Positions 8,160-16,476 of a stretch of 64,000 nucleotides of DNA are shown here, in pieces. Where the stretch lies: assembly GCA_036397095.1 (NCBI GenBank), contig DASWJQ010000118.1, positions 23,392 to 87,391 of the forward strand, written 5' to 3'. This stretch comes from DASWJQ01 sp036397095. GTDB taxonomy: Bacteria; Chloroflexota; Anaerolineae; Anaerolineales; E44-bin32. The first letter of the stretch is position 1. Each line of letters opens with the position of its first letter. The position numbers and the translations under genes were made by a program. Under the pieces are notes generated by a model. That model made no database searches. It saw only the letters and a list, made by a program, of their open reading frames with translations, and was not told the DNA's origin.

Positions 8160-8704
8160 GGCTTGCCCTGCTGACCGCCATGCTGCTGGCATCGCTGGCG
8201 GCCTGTGCGCCAGCAGTTGAGGCGCCATCCCCGGTGGAGGCGGCGGTGGAACCACCAGCTTTGGAAGATTACGGACCGGCGCCCCCGGTCGAAGGTCGAG
8301 TCTGGCTCAACCGGGCCGAACCGACCTCGTGGGAGTCCTTGCGTGGCCAAGTTGTGCTGGTGGAAATGTGGACCTTTGGCTGTGTCAATTGCCAGCGGGT
8401 CATTCCCTACTTGCGCGATTGGCATGCGCGCTACGGCCAGCAGGGGTTGGTCATTGTTGGCAACCACTATCCCGAATTCGGTTTCGAGGCCGACCTCGAC
8501 AAGCTGCGTCAGGCCGTCGAGCAGTGGGACATCGCCTATCCGGTGGTGCAGGACAATGAGGGGGTCAACTGGCGGGCGTATGGCAATCGTTACTGGCCGA
8601 CGACATACCTGATCGACAAGTTGGGCCACCTGCGCTACCAGCACATTGGCGAAGGCGCCTACGCTGCGACCGAGACTGCCATCCAGGCGTTGCTCGCCGA
8701 GTAG
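8156..8704 (+). CDS. Thioredoxin-like lipoprotein (TlpA/redoxin type)
   Basis: The 182-aa protein starts with a lipoprotein signal ending LAAC (Cys at about residue 17), followed by a short acidic linker. The thioredoxin fold has VEMWTFGCVNCQRVIPYL with the redox pair Cys76-x-x-Cys79, the WRAYGNRYWPTTYLID cis-Pro region, and a C-terminal helix. The CVNC motif and overall form resemble the C-terminal domain of DipZ-like redoxins. It would act outside the membrane as a disulfide reductase or peroxide-linked redoxin. It overlaps the kinase gene by 4 nt (ATGA), so it belongs to this two-component operon and may modulate the sensor or be cotranscribed as a target. Confidence 0.88.
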   Translation: MRLALLTAMLLASLAACAPAVEAPSPVEAAVEPPALEDYGPAPPVEGRVWLNRAEPTSWESLRGQVVLVEMWTFGCVNCQRVIPYLRDWHARYGQQGLVIVGNHYPEFGFEADLDKLRQAVEQWDIAYPVVQDNEGVNWRAYGNRYWPTTYLIDKLGHLRYQHIGEGAYAATETAIQALLAE

Positions 8705-8710
8705 CAAAAC

Positions 8711-8834
8711 TAACCACCAAGACGCCAAGGGCACAAAGGAATCATAAGGAACACAAAGTGTTGGCCCACGACCCACGCGGGCGCTGCTTTGTGTCCCCAT
8801 TCATCTCTTCGTGACCTTTGAGGCTTTGTGGTCA
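8711..8834. repeat. Long imperfect palindrome (AACCACCAAG family)
   Basis: The left arm starts TAACCACCAAGACGCCAAGG and the right arm ends CTTTGTGGTCAG. The arms are about 50 nt and pair imperfectly, with CACAAAG/CTTTGTG blocks on each side. The right end contains the stop codon of herA. It sits between convergent genes and could act as a bidirectional terminator or be a REP/MITE-like element. Relatives occur near 31.9, 44.9 and 49.0 kb. Confidence 0.65.
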
Positions 8835-10490
8835 GCCGCCGAATAGCGTTTCCTTACCCTGGCGGGCGCGCGCCCGCTGGGCTTCTCCGCCGACGGAACC
8901 CAGGGCAGCGTACAGCGTCTCGTCGTAGTCGCGCGTTCTGACCACGACCGGCATCGGCACGGCATGCCCCAGGATCAGCGCCTGTTGGCGGGTGTCGAGG
9001 CGCGCCAGCACTTCACGCAGTGAACTGGCCCCACTGACCCCCGAGAAGACGGCACGGATGTCGGCCTCGTTGTCCAGCAGGCAGGTGACGCGTGTGCCGA
9101 TCTGGCTCATCACCTCGTCATCAATCCCGCTCGGACGCTGGTCGACGATCAGCAGCGTGACGTTGTACTTACGCAGCTCGCGGGCGATGTTGCCGAAGAT
9201 GGTGTGGCCGGCAATTTGCGGGTCGAGGAACTTGTGAGCCTCCTCGATCACGATCATTAACGGCCGGGGCTCATCACCTCGTTTGCCGGCGGCCAGGTTC
9301 TTCTGCTTGACATAGCGTTGGTGGATGCGGCGGGTCAGATAGTTGGCCACCAGAACATAGGCCGCCAGGTTGTTGCCGTACGTGCCAAACTCGAGCACGA
9401 CGCTGGTGCCCATATTCAACCGGTTGAAGATGTCGTCAACGGCGTCGTCGCCATCGCCTTCCACCAGGAAGTCCATCCGGCGGAAGAACTCGAACTTGCG
9501 TTGGATGGCGCCCAGTGTGCCGGCCACGATCCGCTGGCTGTCGAGCAGCTCTTGGATCTCGGGTGAATCGCCGCCTTCCTCCAGGAGCTTGCTGATCCAA
9601 TCTTCACCCAACTGTCGGCGCAGGAAATAGAGCGCACCGGTTTGCACGTCGCTAAGGCCCAGTAGGCCACTGAGCATTTCGACATCCTCGGGTTCGAGCT
9701 GGCGATAACCGAGGCGGAGCACCCGGTCGACCTTGGAGCCGCGGGCGCGTGAAGTGGCCTCATCGAGGGTGACCACGCTGACGCGGCCGTCGGGGAACAG
9801 CTGGCGCAGGCCTTTGAACTCGCGGCCGGTCTCGTCCATCACCGCCCAGCCGTAGTCGTTGTGCATGTCGAAGATCAAGCTGGAGGCCAGGCCCGATTTG
9901 ACAACGCCGGCCAGCAGCGTGCGGGTGATGAATGACTTACCGGTGCCGCTTTTGCCGAAGACGCCGGACGAGCGTTCGACGAAACGGGCCAGATCCAGGT
10001 TGACCTGGACAGTTTCCATTTCCAGCGGGGTTCCGACGTAGAAATGGGTTTCGTCCTCCTGGCCGAACACGCGGGCAACATCTTCGGCGCTGGCCTCGTA
10101 GACCGGCGAGAAATGGGACGGAATGGTCTTGATCGGCCGCGGCTCGGGGCTGTCCTCATCCAGCATGAGCATCGGGCTGACATGGGCCGTGCCGTAGGCG
10201 ACGCCGCCGCGCAACACGTCGGCCAGGAAGTCGTCATCGCTGGCCGGTGGGCGGCGGGCCAGATCCGGGTTGGTTGACCCCAGGGCCAGGTCGGTCAGCA
10301 GGCCGAAGAATTGGCGGCCGGTCTCGCGACCCCGCAGCACGACATAGCGGCCGACGGCCAGCTTTTCCAAGGAGAAGCGCGGGTCGAGCTTGACGGTCAG
10401 GCCGGCCGACAGCGAGCCCTCGACGACCACGCCCAGCGGGCTGTCCTTACGCTTGGGAAAAAGCGCATCAAAGGATGGATGATCGGTCAT
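8832..10490 (-). CDS. herA: HerA-type hexameric DNA translocase ATPase
   Basis: The 552-aa protein begins with a beta-rich HAS-barrel-like region (about residues 15-75), then the ATPase core. Walker A is GKSGTGKSF near residue 185, LIFDMHNDYG follows, and IVIEEAHKFL is the Walker B/catalytic Glu region. DQRPSGIDDEVMSQIGTR gives sensor and arginine-finger features. HerA works with the nuclease NurA to resect DNA ends and, in some bacteria, in defence. The start overlaps the preceding gene by 4 nt (ATGA), and nurA lies one gene upstream. No SIR2 or DUF4297 effector is present, so a repair role is more likely than an anti-phage one. Confidence 0.93.
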   Translation of the reverse strand: MTDHPSFDALFPKRKDSPLGVVVEGSLSAGLTVKLDPRFSLEKLAVGRYVVLRGRETGRQFFGLLTDLALGSTNPDLARRPPASDDDFLADVLRGGVAYGTAHVSPMLMLDEDSPEPRPIKTIPSHFSPVYEASAEDVARVFGQEDETHFYVGTPLEMETVQVNLDLARFVERSSGVFGKSGTGKSFITRTLLAGVVKSGLASSLIFDMHNDYGWAVMDETGREFKGLRQLFPDGRVSVVTLDEATSRARGSKVDRVLRLGYRQLEPEDVEMLSGLLGLSDVQTGALYFLRRQLGEDWISKLLEEGGDSPEIQELLDSQRIVAGTLGAIQRKFEFFRRMDFLVEGDGDDAVDDIFNRLNMGTSVVLEFGTYGNNLAAYVLVANYLTRRIHQRYVKQKNLAAGKRGDEPRPLMIVIEEAHKFLDPQIAGHTIFGNIARELRKYNVTLLIVDQRPSGIDDEVMSQIGTRVTCLLDNEADIRAVFSGVSGASSLREVLARLDTRQQALILGHAVPMPVVVRTRDYDETLYAALGSVGGEAQRARARQGKETLFGG

Positions 10491-11098
10491 GGTCGGCTCA
10501 CTTGCGGCCGCAGGGCCTGGAGCAGGTTGTCCAGCCGGCCCAGATCGTCCGTCAGCAAGCGGCTGCAGGCGCGCCCGGCCTCGACCAAGAATGCCCGCCT
10601 TTCGGCCTCTGGTCTGGCCCGGGCGGCCCCCTGCAGCGCCGCCGCCAACAACTCGTCGGACGGCAGGCCTCCGGCCGACAGGATCAACGGCAGGAAGGAG
10701 AGCTGACGGGTAAAGCCGACCACATCCGTGGCCGGCAGCGCATAGATCGGCGCCAGACTCAGTGGCGGCTGCGCCGGCAGGGAGTAGTGGAAGGTCGCTC
10801 CCTGGCGGTAGCCGACAGCCAGGGCGCTGAACTCAATCGGGATCTGGCGGTTGGCCTGGTGGTCGGCGATTTGCTCGGCCGAAACGCCTTCAGCTGAGGC
10901 AATTTGGCGGGCAAACTCATCGTCTTGAATAGCGATGTCGTAGATCAGACCGATTACCTGGCTGGCCCCCTGCTGGGCTTCGGCCGAGCACAGGGCGCCA
11001 AAGGCGGGCATATCGGGCTCAGGCAGACGCAGGGCACCGACGAAGCCGCGCAGGCTGCAGCGGGTGACACGTCCGATCAATGGCAGGTCTTGGGTCAT
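10487..11098 (-). CDS. Uncharacterised protein between nurA and herA, possible HAS-barrel partner
   Basis: The 203-aa protein has no recognisable catalytic motif. Its first ~60 residues (LIGRVTRCSLRGFVGALRL, then FGALCSAEA and IGLIYDIAIQDDEFARQIA) look like a small beta barrel similar to the HerA N-terminal HAS domain. The C-terminal half is helical (RRAFLVEAGRACSRLLTDDLGRL). It is sandwiched 9 nt after nurA and overlaps herA by 4 nt, so it is very probably cotranslated and part of the same complex, perhaps as a clamp or adaptor. The HAS-barrel assignment is from pattern only and should be tested by structure prediction. Confidence 0.6.
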   Translation of the reverse strand: MTQDLPLIGRVTRCSLRGFVGALRLPEPDMPAFGALCSAEAQQGASQVIGLIYDIAIQDDEFARQIASAEGVSAEQIADHQANRQIPIEFSALAVGYRQGATFHYSLPAQPPLSLAPIYALPATDVVGFTRQLSFLPLILSAGGLPSDELLAAALQGAARARPEAERRAFLVEAGRACSRLLTDDLGRLDNLLQALRPQVSRP

Positions 11099-11107
11099 GG
11101 GCAGTTC

Positions 11108-12289
11108 CTACACCCGGTGCCGGCGGCGGCCAGTCAGCCAGCGCTTGGCGGCGGCCTTGGTCGATGGACGGGCCGGCAGCCCGTGTCTTAGCAGGGCGTC
11201 GGCCAGCATGCTCTCGAGCTGCGTCCGCTCCGCCTGGCCAATGACGGCCAGTTCGTGGGCGCGGGCCAGGGCATACGGAAAGCCATCGGTGGCGGCCGAG
11301 TCGGCCAGAATCGCAGCCTGGGTGAGGCCCAGCAACCTCGGGTTGTTGGCGACCCACACCGGGATCTCGACGCGCAAAACCGTATCCCCGGCGGTCTTCA
11401 GATAGTAGAAGTGCACCTGATGGCCGGCCTTGTCAAAATCACGGTTGACGGGCGAGCCGTGGATGAAGACCGCCGAGCGCTGACCATGTGCCAGCTGGCG
11501 GTCAAAGAGGGCCCGGTCGGTCAGGCCCAGGTAAGGGGAGGCCTTGAGGCTCGCATCGTCCACCGATTCCAGCGGCAGCTCCCCCAGGTGGGCCAAACTG
11601 GCTACGTTCGCGTGGCGCGGCCGGTCGATCACGCCGGCCACGGCGGCACCCAGGTCGCGCAGCTCACGCAGGTGGCCCAGATAGCGGCGCAGAATCTCGT
11701 CGACGGCCCGCTTTGGCTGGTCCCGGACTTGCAACACCAGCCACAGAATCAGACCGTTGTCGAGCAGGGCCAAGCTTGGCTCGCCGGCTGTAGCTTGCGC
11801 CAGGCGGGCCAGTTCTCCAAGTTCGGCGGCATCGCGGCGGCCGTCGATCAATTCGTTAGGTATCAAGCCGCCGAACTCGTCGTACAGATCGGCCGGCTCA
11901 TGGAACAACGCCGGGCGGGTGTGGGTTTGCGGAGCAGCCCCGCTGCCAGCGACCAGGTGCAGGCTGCCGATGTTGATCAGGTAGAACAGGGCGCCTGCGT
12001 GACGGTCGGGATGGATTTGCGAGCCGTCCGCCGCCAGCAGGTGATAGCTGGGGGGCAGCGGCGGGGGATCGAAGGCGCTGTTGGCCGGCTCGGCGGTCGG
12101 CCGGGCGCCGGGCCAGCGGTCGCCGGCCTTGGCAATGCGAGCTGCCAGGCTCTGGGGGTCGAGCGTCTCCAGCCCAGCCAAGGCTGCCTCCAACTGGGGC
12201 AGCTTGCCAGCCAGCAAGGCGGCCTGTTCTGCGGCCGCCTGTCCCGCTGATTGGAGTTGGGGCAATATCTGGGGTAAGTCTAGGCTCAT
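11108..12289 (-). CDS. nurA: NurA domain nuclease
   Basis: The 393-aa protein carries the NurA layout: LLAADGSQIHPD (first metal-binding Asp) around residue 80, LALLDNGLILW (second acidic residue) near 175, GVIDRPR near 220, and HQVHFYYLKT near 305. NurA is a Mn-dependent 5'-3' exo- and endonuclease that pairs with HerA to process double-strand break ends. The Leu/Ala-rich N-terminal ~60 residues form a coiled-coil-like helix. A TATAAT at 12324-12319 provides a promoter with a leader of about 25 nt. The gene heads the nurA-partner-herA operon and is divergent from the DUF6754 cluster. Confidence 0.88.
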   Translation of the reverse strand: MSLDLPQILPQLQSAGQAAAEQAALLAGKLPQLEAALAGLETLDPQSLAARIAKAGDRWPGARPTAEPANSAFDPPPLPPSYHLLAADGSQIHPDRHAGALFYLINIGSLHLVAGSGAAPQTHTRPALFHEPADLYDEFGGLIPNELIDGRRDAAELGELARLAQATAGEPSLALLDNGLILWLVLQVRDQPKRAVDEILRRYLGHLRELRDLGAAVAGVIDRPRHANVASLAHLGELPLESVDDASLKASPYLGLTDRALFDRQLAHGQRSAVFIHGSPVNRDFDKAGHQVHFYYLKTAGDTVLRVEIPVWVANNPRLLGLTQAAILADSAATDGFPYALARAHELAVIGQAERTQLESMLADALLRHGLPARPSTKAAAKRWLTGRRRHRV

Positions 12290-12318
12290 CCGGACCGTCG
12301 CTCGAACACCTGTTCCGC

Positions 12319-12324
12319 ATTATA
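12319..12324 (-). promoter_or_regulatory. -10 box TATAAT upstream of nurA
   Basis: A perfect TATAAT on the minus strand lies 29 nt before the nurA ATG. No convincing -35 was found. It is about 110 bp from the opposing -10 of the plus-strand operon. Confidence 0.5.
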
Positions 12325-12430
12325 GCCAATCCGGAGGTCGTATGCCAGCCAAACACAGCCAATTCGCCCACATGGGGGACCGCCGCCAGGCGTCGCGCCT
12401 CGGCTGGTAGCTCAGGCCTGACCCTTGTGC

Positions 12431-12436
12431 TATACT
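12431..12436 (+). promoter_or_regulatory. Extended -10 TGCTATACT, 7 nt before the first gene of the membrane operon
   Basis: TATACT is preceded by TGC and followed by exactly seven bases and the ATG at 12444. There is no SD, so the operon mRNA is predicted to be leaderless at its first gene. Confidence 0.55.
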
Positions 12437-12443
12437 CCGCGCG

Positions 12444-12692
12444 ATGAAGGCCGAGCAGCCCGTGGAAGACTTCATCCTGCGCCGGCTGCGCTCCCTGGGC
12501 CTCTCCGGACTGGGCGCAAGTTTCCTGGAGGCCCTGGCCCCTCTGGCCCCTGTGGGCGCTCAGCTCGCGTATATGCTCGACCCAATGTTCGCCCGTCAAC
12601 CGGGCAGCTTGCTCGCCCAATTGGGCCGTTTGCTTGAGCAGCCCGAAGACGTCGACGCGCTGATCAGGCGGCTGCGAGAGGAGCCTGAATGA
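12444..12692 (+). CDS. Small helical protein, first gene of the MutL/DUF6754 operon
   Basis: The 82-aa protein is unrecognised. It is predicted almost entirely helical, with a charged N terminus (EDFILRRLRSLG), a hydrophobic middle (ASFLEALAPLAPVGAQLAYML) and a charged C terminus (VDALIRRLREEPE). It could be a small membrane-associated or helix-bundle protein. Its stop overlaps the next start as ATGA, a sign of translational coupling. The start is placed 7 nt behind an extended -10 box. Position, coupling and codon use support a real gene; function is unknown. Confidence 0.7.
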   Translation: MKAEQPVEDFILRRLRSLGLSGLGASFLEALAPLAPVGAQLAYMLDPMFARQPGSLLAQLGRLLEQPEDVDALIRRLREEPE

Positions 12693-13438
12693 CCGGCCTG
12701 GATCTGCTGGGACTGGCCGCCCTGGTTCTGTTCCTGGTATCGATGCTGTTTTATGCCAGTGCCGGCCGACGCTGGCCGGTTGTCTTCCGACCGTTGGCCG
12801 GCCTGGATGCTCTGGGCGAAGCCATCGAGCGGGCGGTCGAAGACGGCAAACGAGTCCACTTATCCCTGGGAACCGGCTCGGTCATCGGCTCCGACAGCGC
12901 TCCGGCGCTGGCTGGTTTGGCCACCCTGAGCAAGATCGCCGCCATCACCTCAATGAGCGACAAGCCGGTAGTGGCCACCACCGGCGACGGCGCGATGGCC
13001 CTGCTGGCGCAGGACACGCTGCGCACGGCCTATGATGCCGCCGGGGCACGCGGCCGCTATGAACCAACCTCGGGCCGGCTGCTTGGGCCGTCGCCCTTCT
13101 CCTACGTCGCCACCCTGCCGACCATGCTTGACACGGAAGATGTCGCCGTCCACCTGATGGTCGGCTCATTCGGCGTTGAGGGCGGCCTGGCTGCCGACTT
13201 CGGGGAGCGACAGAACGCCCTGGTGCTGGCCGGCACCGATGACGTGCAATCCCAGGCCTTGCTGTATGCCATTGCCGAACATCCCTTGATCGGGGAAGAG
13301 GTATTTGCCACAGGCGCCTACCTGGATGTCAGCCGACTGCACCGGGCCAGCCTGCGCGCCCAGGACGCCATCCGCTTCCTATTGGTGGTTGGCATTCTCG
13401 GTGGAACGCTGCTGATGACGCTGGGGTTGTGGCCGTGA
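12689..13438 (+). CDS. DUF6754-like membrane protein
   Basis: The 249-aa protein has one membrane helix at each end (about residues 3-25 and 226-247) and a soluble alpha/beta domain between. That domain includes GKRVHLSLGTGSVIGSDSAPALAGL, KPVVATTGDGAMALLAQDTLR and MVGSFGVEGGLAADFGERQN. The layout matches a family of unknown function (DUF6754) that I associate with Chloroflexota. The glycine-rich GTGSVIG and TTGDGA turns resemble nucleotide- or phosphate-binding loops, but no known motif is complete. It overlaps its neighbours by 4 nt on each side. Function is unknown; it may be a scaffold in a membrane complex with the other products of this operon. Confidence 0.75.
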   Translation: MTGLDLLGLAALVLFLVSMLFYASAGRRWPVVFRPLAGLDALGEAIERAVEDGKRVHLSLGTGSVIGSDSAPALAGLATLSKIAAITSMSDKPVVATTGDGAMALLAQDTLRTAYDAAGARGRYEPTSGRLLGPSPFSYVATLPTMLDTEDVAVHLMVGSFGVEGGLAADFGERQNALVLAGTDDVQSQALLYAIAEHPLIGEEVFATGAYLDVSRLHRASLRAQDAIRFLLVVGILGGTLLMTLGLWP

Positions 13439-14070
13439 AACTGGGCAGCTATGTTGTGTGGGCCGCAGTCGCCACCGGCACCGGCATCCTGGTGCTGCTG
13501 GGATACTTCATAGAGGTCGACCTGCTCATCCGCGTCCGGTTGCTGCTCATTCAGTGGGCCGTGCTGCTGGCGGCGGCGGCGCTGCTGCTGGGATTGTTCA
13601 ATTTGCTGGCGGTGCACTGGAGCAAAGTCAGCATGCAGGATGACGGTTGGCCATACTCGGCGCTGCTCATCCTGTTTTTCCTTGTAACCCTGGTGCTCGG
13701 GTTGCTTTTCGGCCCCGACTACGAGGTGGTCCTGCTGCTCTTCCGCTACGTACAAGTGCCCATCGAGGCCAGTCTGCTGGCGCTGTTGGCCGTCTCCCTG
13801 ACCCTGGCTGGCTTCCGCATTTTCGCCCAGCGTCGTGACCTACTTAGCGTGACGTTCATGGGTGTCAGCCTGCTGGTCTTGATTGGGACCGCGCCCTGGC
13901 CGTTCGCCGGCGATAGTGTGCTGGCATTGGCTGTCAGCGACATTCGGGCGTGGGTGACCCAGGTATGGGCTTCGGCAGGCGCCCGCGGCATTCTGCTGGG
14001 TGTGGCTCTGGGCGCTATCACCACCGGTTTGCGCGTCTTGTTGGCCTCCGACCGGCCGTACGGAGACTGA
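13435..14070 (+). CDS. Six-helix integral membrane protein of unknown function
   Basis: The 211-aa protein has about six transmembrane helices, for example VVWAAVATGTGILVLLGYF, WAVLLAAAALLLGLF, LLILFFLVTLVLGLL and ILLGVALGAITTGL. It has only short loops and no obvious catalytic residue. The GTG at 13435 is chosen over one at 13429 because it gives the usual GTGA 4-nt overlap with the preceding stop. It belongs to the same operon as the DUF6754 gene. No transporter family was recognised. Confidence 0.7.
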   Translation: MKLGSYVVWAAVATGTGILVLLGYFIEVDLLIRVRLLLIQWAVLLAAAALLLGLFNLLAVHWSKVSMQDDGWPYSALLILFFLVTLVLGLLFGPDYEVVLLLFRYVQVPIEASLLALLAVSLTLAGFRIFAQRRDLLSVTFMGVSLLVLIGTAPWPFAGDSVLALAVSDIRAWVTQVWASAGARGILLGVALGAITTGLRVLLASDRPYGD

Positions 14071-14074
14071 GGCG

Positions 14075-16474
14075 ATGGCCGAAGTCCGCTGCCCAATGTG
14101 CAGCCGTCCCAACGAGGCCGACGCCGAGGTCTGCGTCCACTGCGGCGCACGGCTCAAGCCGCTGATTGTCGAGCAACCCCCCGACCAGCCCGCCCAACCG
14201 AAACGACCAGCTGACGATCCGTCCCCTGACGAAGCGGGCGCCAATGTGCCCGATTGGTTGTCGCGCATCCGCCAGCGGGCCGATGAGGAACAGCCCGAGC
14301 CCGACGAGCCGGCTGGCCCCGGCCCCGACTGGCTCAGCCGGCTGCGCAGCGCCGAGACCGAGGAGCCCGGCCCACCGGCCGACGAAATCCCGGATTGGCT
14401 GGCCGGCGAAGAGCTGAGCGAGGAAGGCGGCGAGGCCGAGCAATGGCTCGATCGCCTGCGCCAATCGACGGATGAAGCTGCCGACGAGGCCGCCGACGAG
14501 CCGCCGGTTGAGGACGACGAGCCGGAGGAGATCATCCGGCTCACAGGGCGGCTGGATGCGGCTGCCCTGGATTGGACGGAACCAGAGCCGGAGCCCGAAG
14601 GCGAGCCAGAACCCGAGCCCGAAGCCGGATCGTTCGAATCGGCGTTCGCCGACGAACTGACCGAAGCGCAAGACAGGGCGGACGAACCCCCGGTCGAAGA
14701 GCCGGTCGAGGCAGGTGACCTCGATTGGCTTGCAGGCGATCTGGAAAGCGAGGCGACCGAGGAGCAGGCCCGACAGGATTCTTTTGCGCTTGATGAACCG
14801 GCGCTGGCCGCCGGTGACGGGCCAGCCGAACCCGAGCGGCCGGATTGGTTTGAAGATTTCGAACGCGCCGGCGAGGAAGAGGCCGAGGCCTTGGAGCCGG
14901 CCGCTGAAGCCGGCGGTTCGCCAGACTGGCTGGGCGAGGCCGTCGAAGACGCAGGACTGCCTGCCGACGCCGACGAGGCCTCGGCCGAGCCCGAACCGGC
15001 CGCAGGCGAGCTCGACCCAGCCCTGATTGATCGCGCCCCCGATGATCCGTCCGGCACGGGCGAGTTAGATTGGGGCCAGTTGGATTGGGGCACGCTCGAG
15101 GACGAGGCCCCGCCGCTGGAAGAGGTCCTGCCGCAGGATCTGGGTGCGCCGCCCGAGGAACGGGATCTGCCCCATGTGCCGGCGTTGATCATGGGCGCGG
15201 GCGATGAAGGACTAGGTACACCGGAGTCGGGAGACTTCGACCTGGATGCTATTGAGCTGCCCGATTGGCTGACCGAGGCCGGCGGTGAGCCGAGTGCAGT
15301 TGGCGAGCCCGGCCAAGAGCGGGATTTGGCGCCGGCCACCATCCCCAGTTGGCTGGAAGCCATGAGGCCGGTCGAGACCTTCCGGCCGGTGGTCGACCTC
15401 GAGCCCGAAGAGGAACAATCGGTCGAATCCGTTGGGCCGCTGGCGGGATTGCGCGGCGTGTTGCTGGCCGAGCCGGTGGTGGCCAAGCCGCGGAGCTCGA
15501 CCACGGTAGGCGCCCGGCTGCAAATCACCGAGCGTCAATACGCACAGACCGAGCTGCTGCGCCGAATTGTGGAAGAGGAAGAACAAGAGCTGGCGGCGAT
15601 GCGGGTCGGAGGCCGGCGCTTGCCGTGGGTCCGTTGGTTGATTAGTCTGGTGATGCTGGTGGCCGTGTTGCTGCCACCCCTGACCGGTCTGCCGGTCTTT
15701 GCTACACCGGAACGCGTCTCCCGCGATTTGGGCCCGTTGATCGAAGTCGTCAACAGCGCCCCGACCGAGCGGCCGGCGCTGGTCGTCTTCGACTACGAAC
15801 CTGGTTACTCGGCAGAGCTGGGGGGCGTGGCGGGCGCCCTGCTCAACCATATGATGGCCCGCGGCATCCCTGTCGTCACCGTATCGACCCGTCCGACCGG
15901 GCCACCGCTGGCCCTGGATTTGGTCAACCAAATCGGCCAGCCCTACGCCATTGAGAACGGGCGGAACTACGTTCATTTGGGCTATTTGTCCGGTGGGCCG
16001 GCGGCGGTGCTGCTTTTCTCGGCGGCGCCGCGGGAGGCCATTCTCAAGGGCTTCATGTTGCCCGCTGATTTGCCCGGCGACAGCGGTTGGGATCTGCCGA
16101 TCTTGCGCAACGTCGGCCAATTGTCCGATTTTGGCATGGTGGCGGTGATCGCCACCGGCACCGATGCCGCCCGCACCTGGGCTGAGCAGGCGAGCCCCTG
16201 GCTGGGCGATACGCCGCTGGTGATGGTGTTGAGCGCCGGCGCCGAGCCACTGATCCGACCCTATTTCGAATCGCTCGATCCGAAAGTGGATGGCATCCTG
16301 GCGGGTCTGCCGTCGGCTGTGGCCTACGAACAGATCAACGGCCGGCCGGGCGATGGACTGGCACGCTGGGACAGCTTCGGCTCGGCCGCCCTGGCGGCGG
16401 AGCTGATCCTGGCGGCCGGCATTGTCTACGGTCTGGCTGGCTGGGTCGTGCGCCGCCGGCGTAAGGACGGCTAG
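14075..16474 (+). CDS. Zinc-ribbon, acidic DWL-repeat protein with a membrane anchor and an extracytoplasmic domain
   Basis: The 799-aa protein starts with a zinc ribbon (Cys6, Cys9, Cys20, Cys23). Residues ~40-460 are very acidic and low-complexity, with about ten copies of a (P)DWL-type motif such as VPDWLSRIRQ, GPDWLSRLRS, IPDWLAGEE, DLDWLAGDL, SPDWLGEAV and LPDWLTEAGG. A short coiled-coil-like segment (LLRRIVEEEEQELAAMR) precedes a membrane helix near 520-540. An alpha/beta domain of about 220 residues follows (ERPALVVFDYEPGYSAELGG, GIPVVTVSTRP), then a second helix (about 770-790) ending RRRRKDG. The repeat region is cytosolic by topology. The ATG is chosen because GGAG...GAGG precedes it; upstream in-frame sequence belongs to the previous gene. 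The DWL units look like docking motifs for one repeated partner. Confidence 0.78.
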   Translation: MAEVRCPMCSRPNEADAEVCVHCGARLKPLIVEQPPDQPAQPKRPADDPSPDEAGANVPDWLSRIRQRADEEQPEPDEPAGPGPDWLSRLRSAETEEPGPPADEIPDWLAGEELSEEGGEAEQWLDRLRQSTDEAADEAADEPPVEDDEPEEIIRLTGRLDAAALDWTEPEPEPEGEPEPEPEAGSFESAFADELTEAQDRADEPPVEEPVEAGDLDWLAGDLESEATEEQARQDSFALDEPALAAGDGPAEPERPDWFEDFERAGEEEAEALEPAAEAGGSPDWLGEAVEDAGLPADADEASAEPEPAAGELDPALIDRAPDDPSGTGELDWGQLDWGTLEDEAPPLEEVLPQDLGAPPEERDLPHVPALIMGAGDEGLGTPESGDFDLDAIELPDWLTEAGGEPSAVGEPGQERDLAPATIPSWLEAMRPVETFRPVVDLEPEEEQSVESVGPLAGLRGVLLAEPVVAKPRSSTTVGARLQITERQYAQTELLRRIVEEEEQELAAMRVGGRRLPWVRWLISLVMLVAVLLPPLTGLPVFATPERVSRDLGPLIEVVNSAPTERPALVVFDYEPGYSAELGGVAGALLNHMMARGIPVVTVSTRPTGPPLALDLVNQIGQPYAIENGRNYVHLGYLSGGPAAVLLFSAAPREAILKGFMLPADLPGDSGWDLPILRNVGQLSDFGMVAVIATGTDAARTWAEQASPWLGDTPLVMVLSAGAEPLIRPYFESLDPKVDGILAGLPSAVAYEQINGRPGDGLARWDSFGSAALAAELILAAGIVYGLAGWVVRRRRKDG

Positions 16475-16476
16475 CA

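Noticed and set aside
11255..12250. 331-codon plus-strand frame
   Set aside because: Antisense shadow of nurA.
8832..12289. HerA-based anti-phage defence island
   Set aside because: The partner is NurA and there is no SIR2, DUF4297 or other effector, transposase or integrase nearby, so a housekeeping repair operon is more likely.
13840..15528. 562-codon antisense open frame, Ser/Gly-rich
   Set aside because: It is the complement of the acidic GAX/GCC-rich repeat gene at 14075-16474; its Ser-rich composition follows from that, and it has no RBS or motif.
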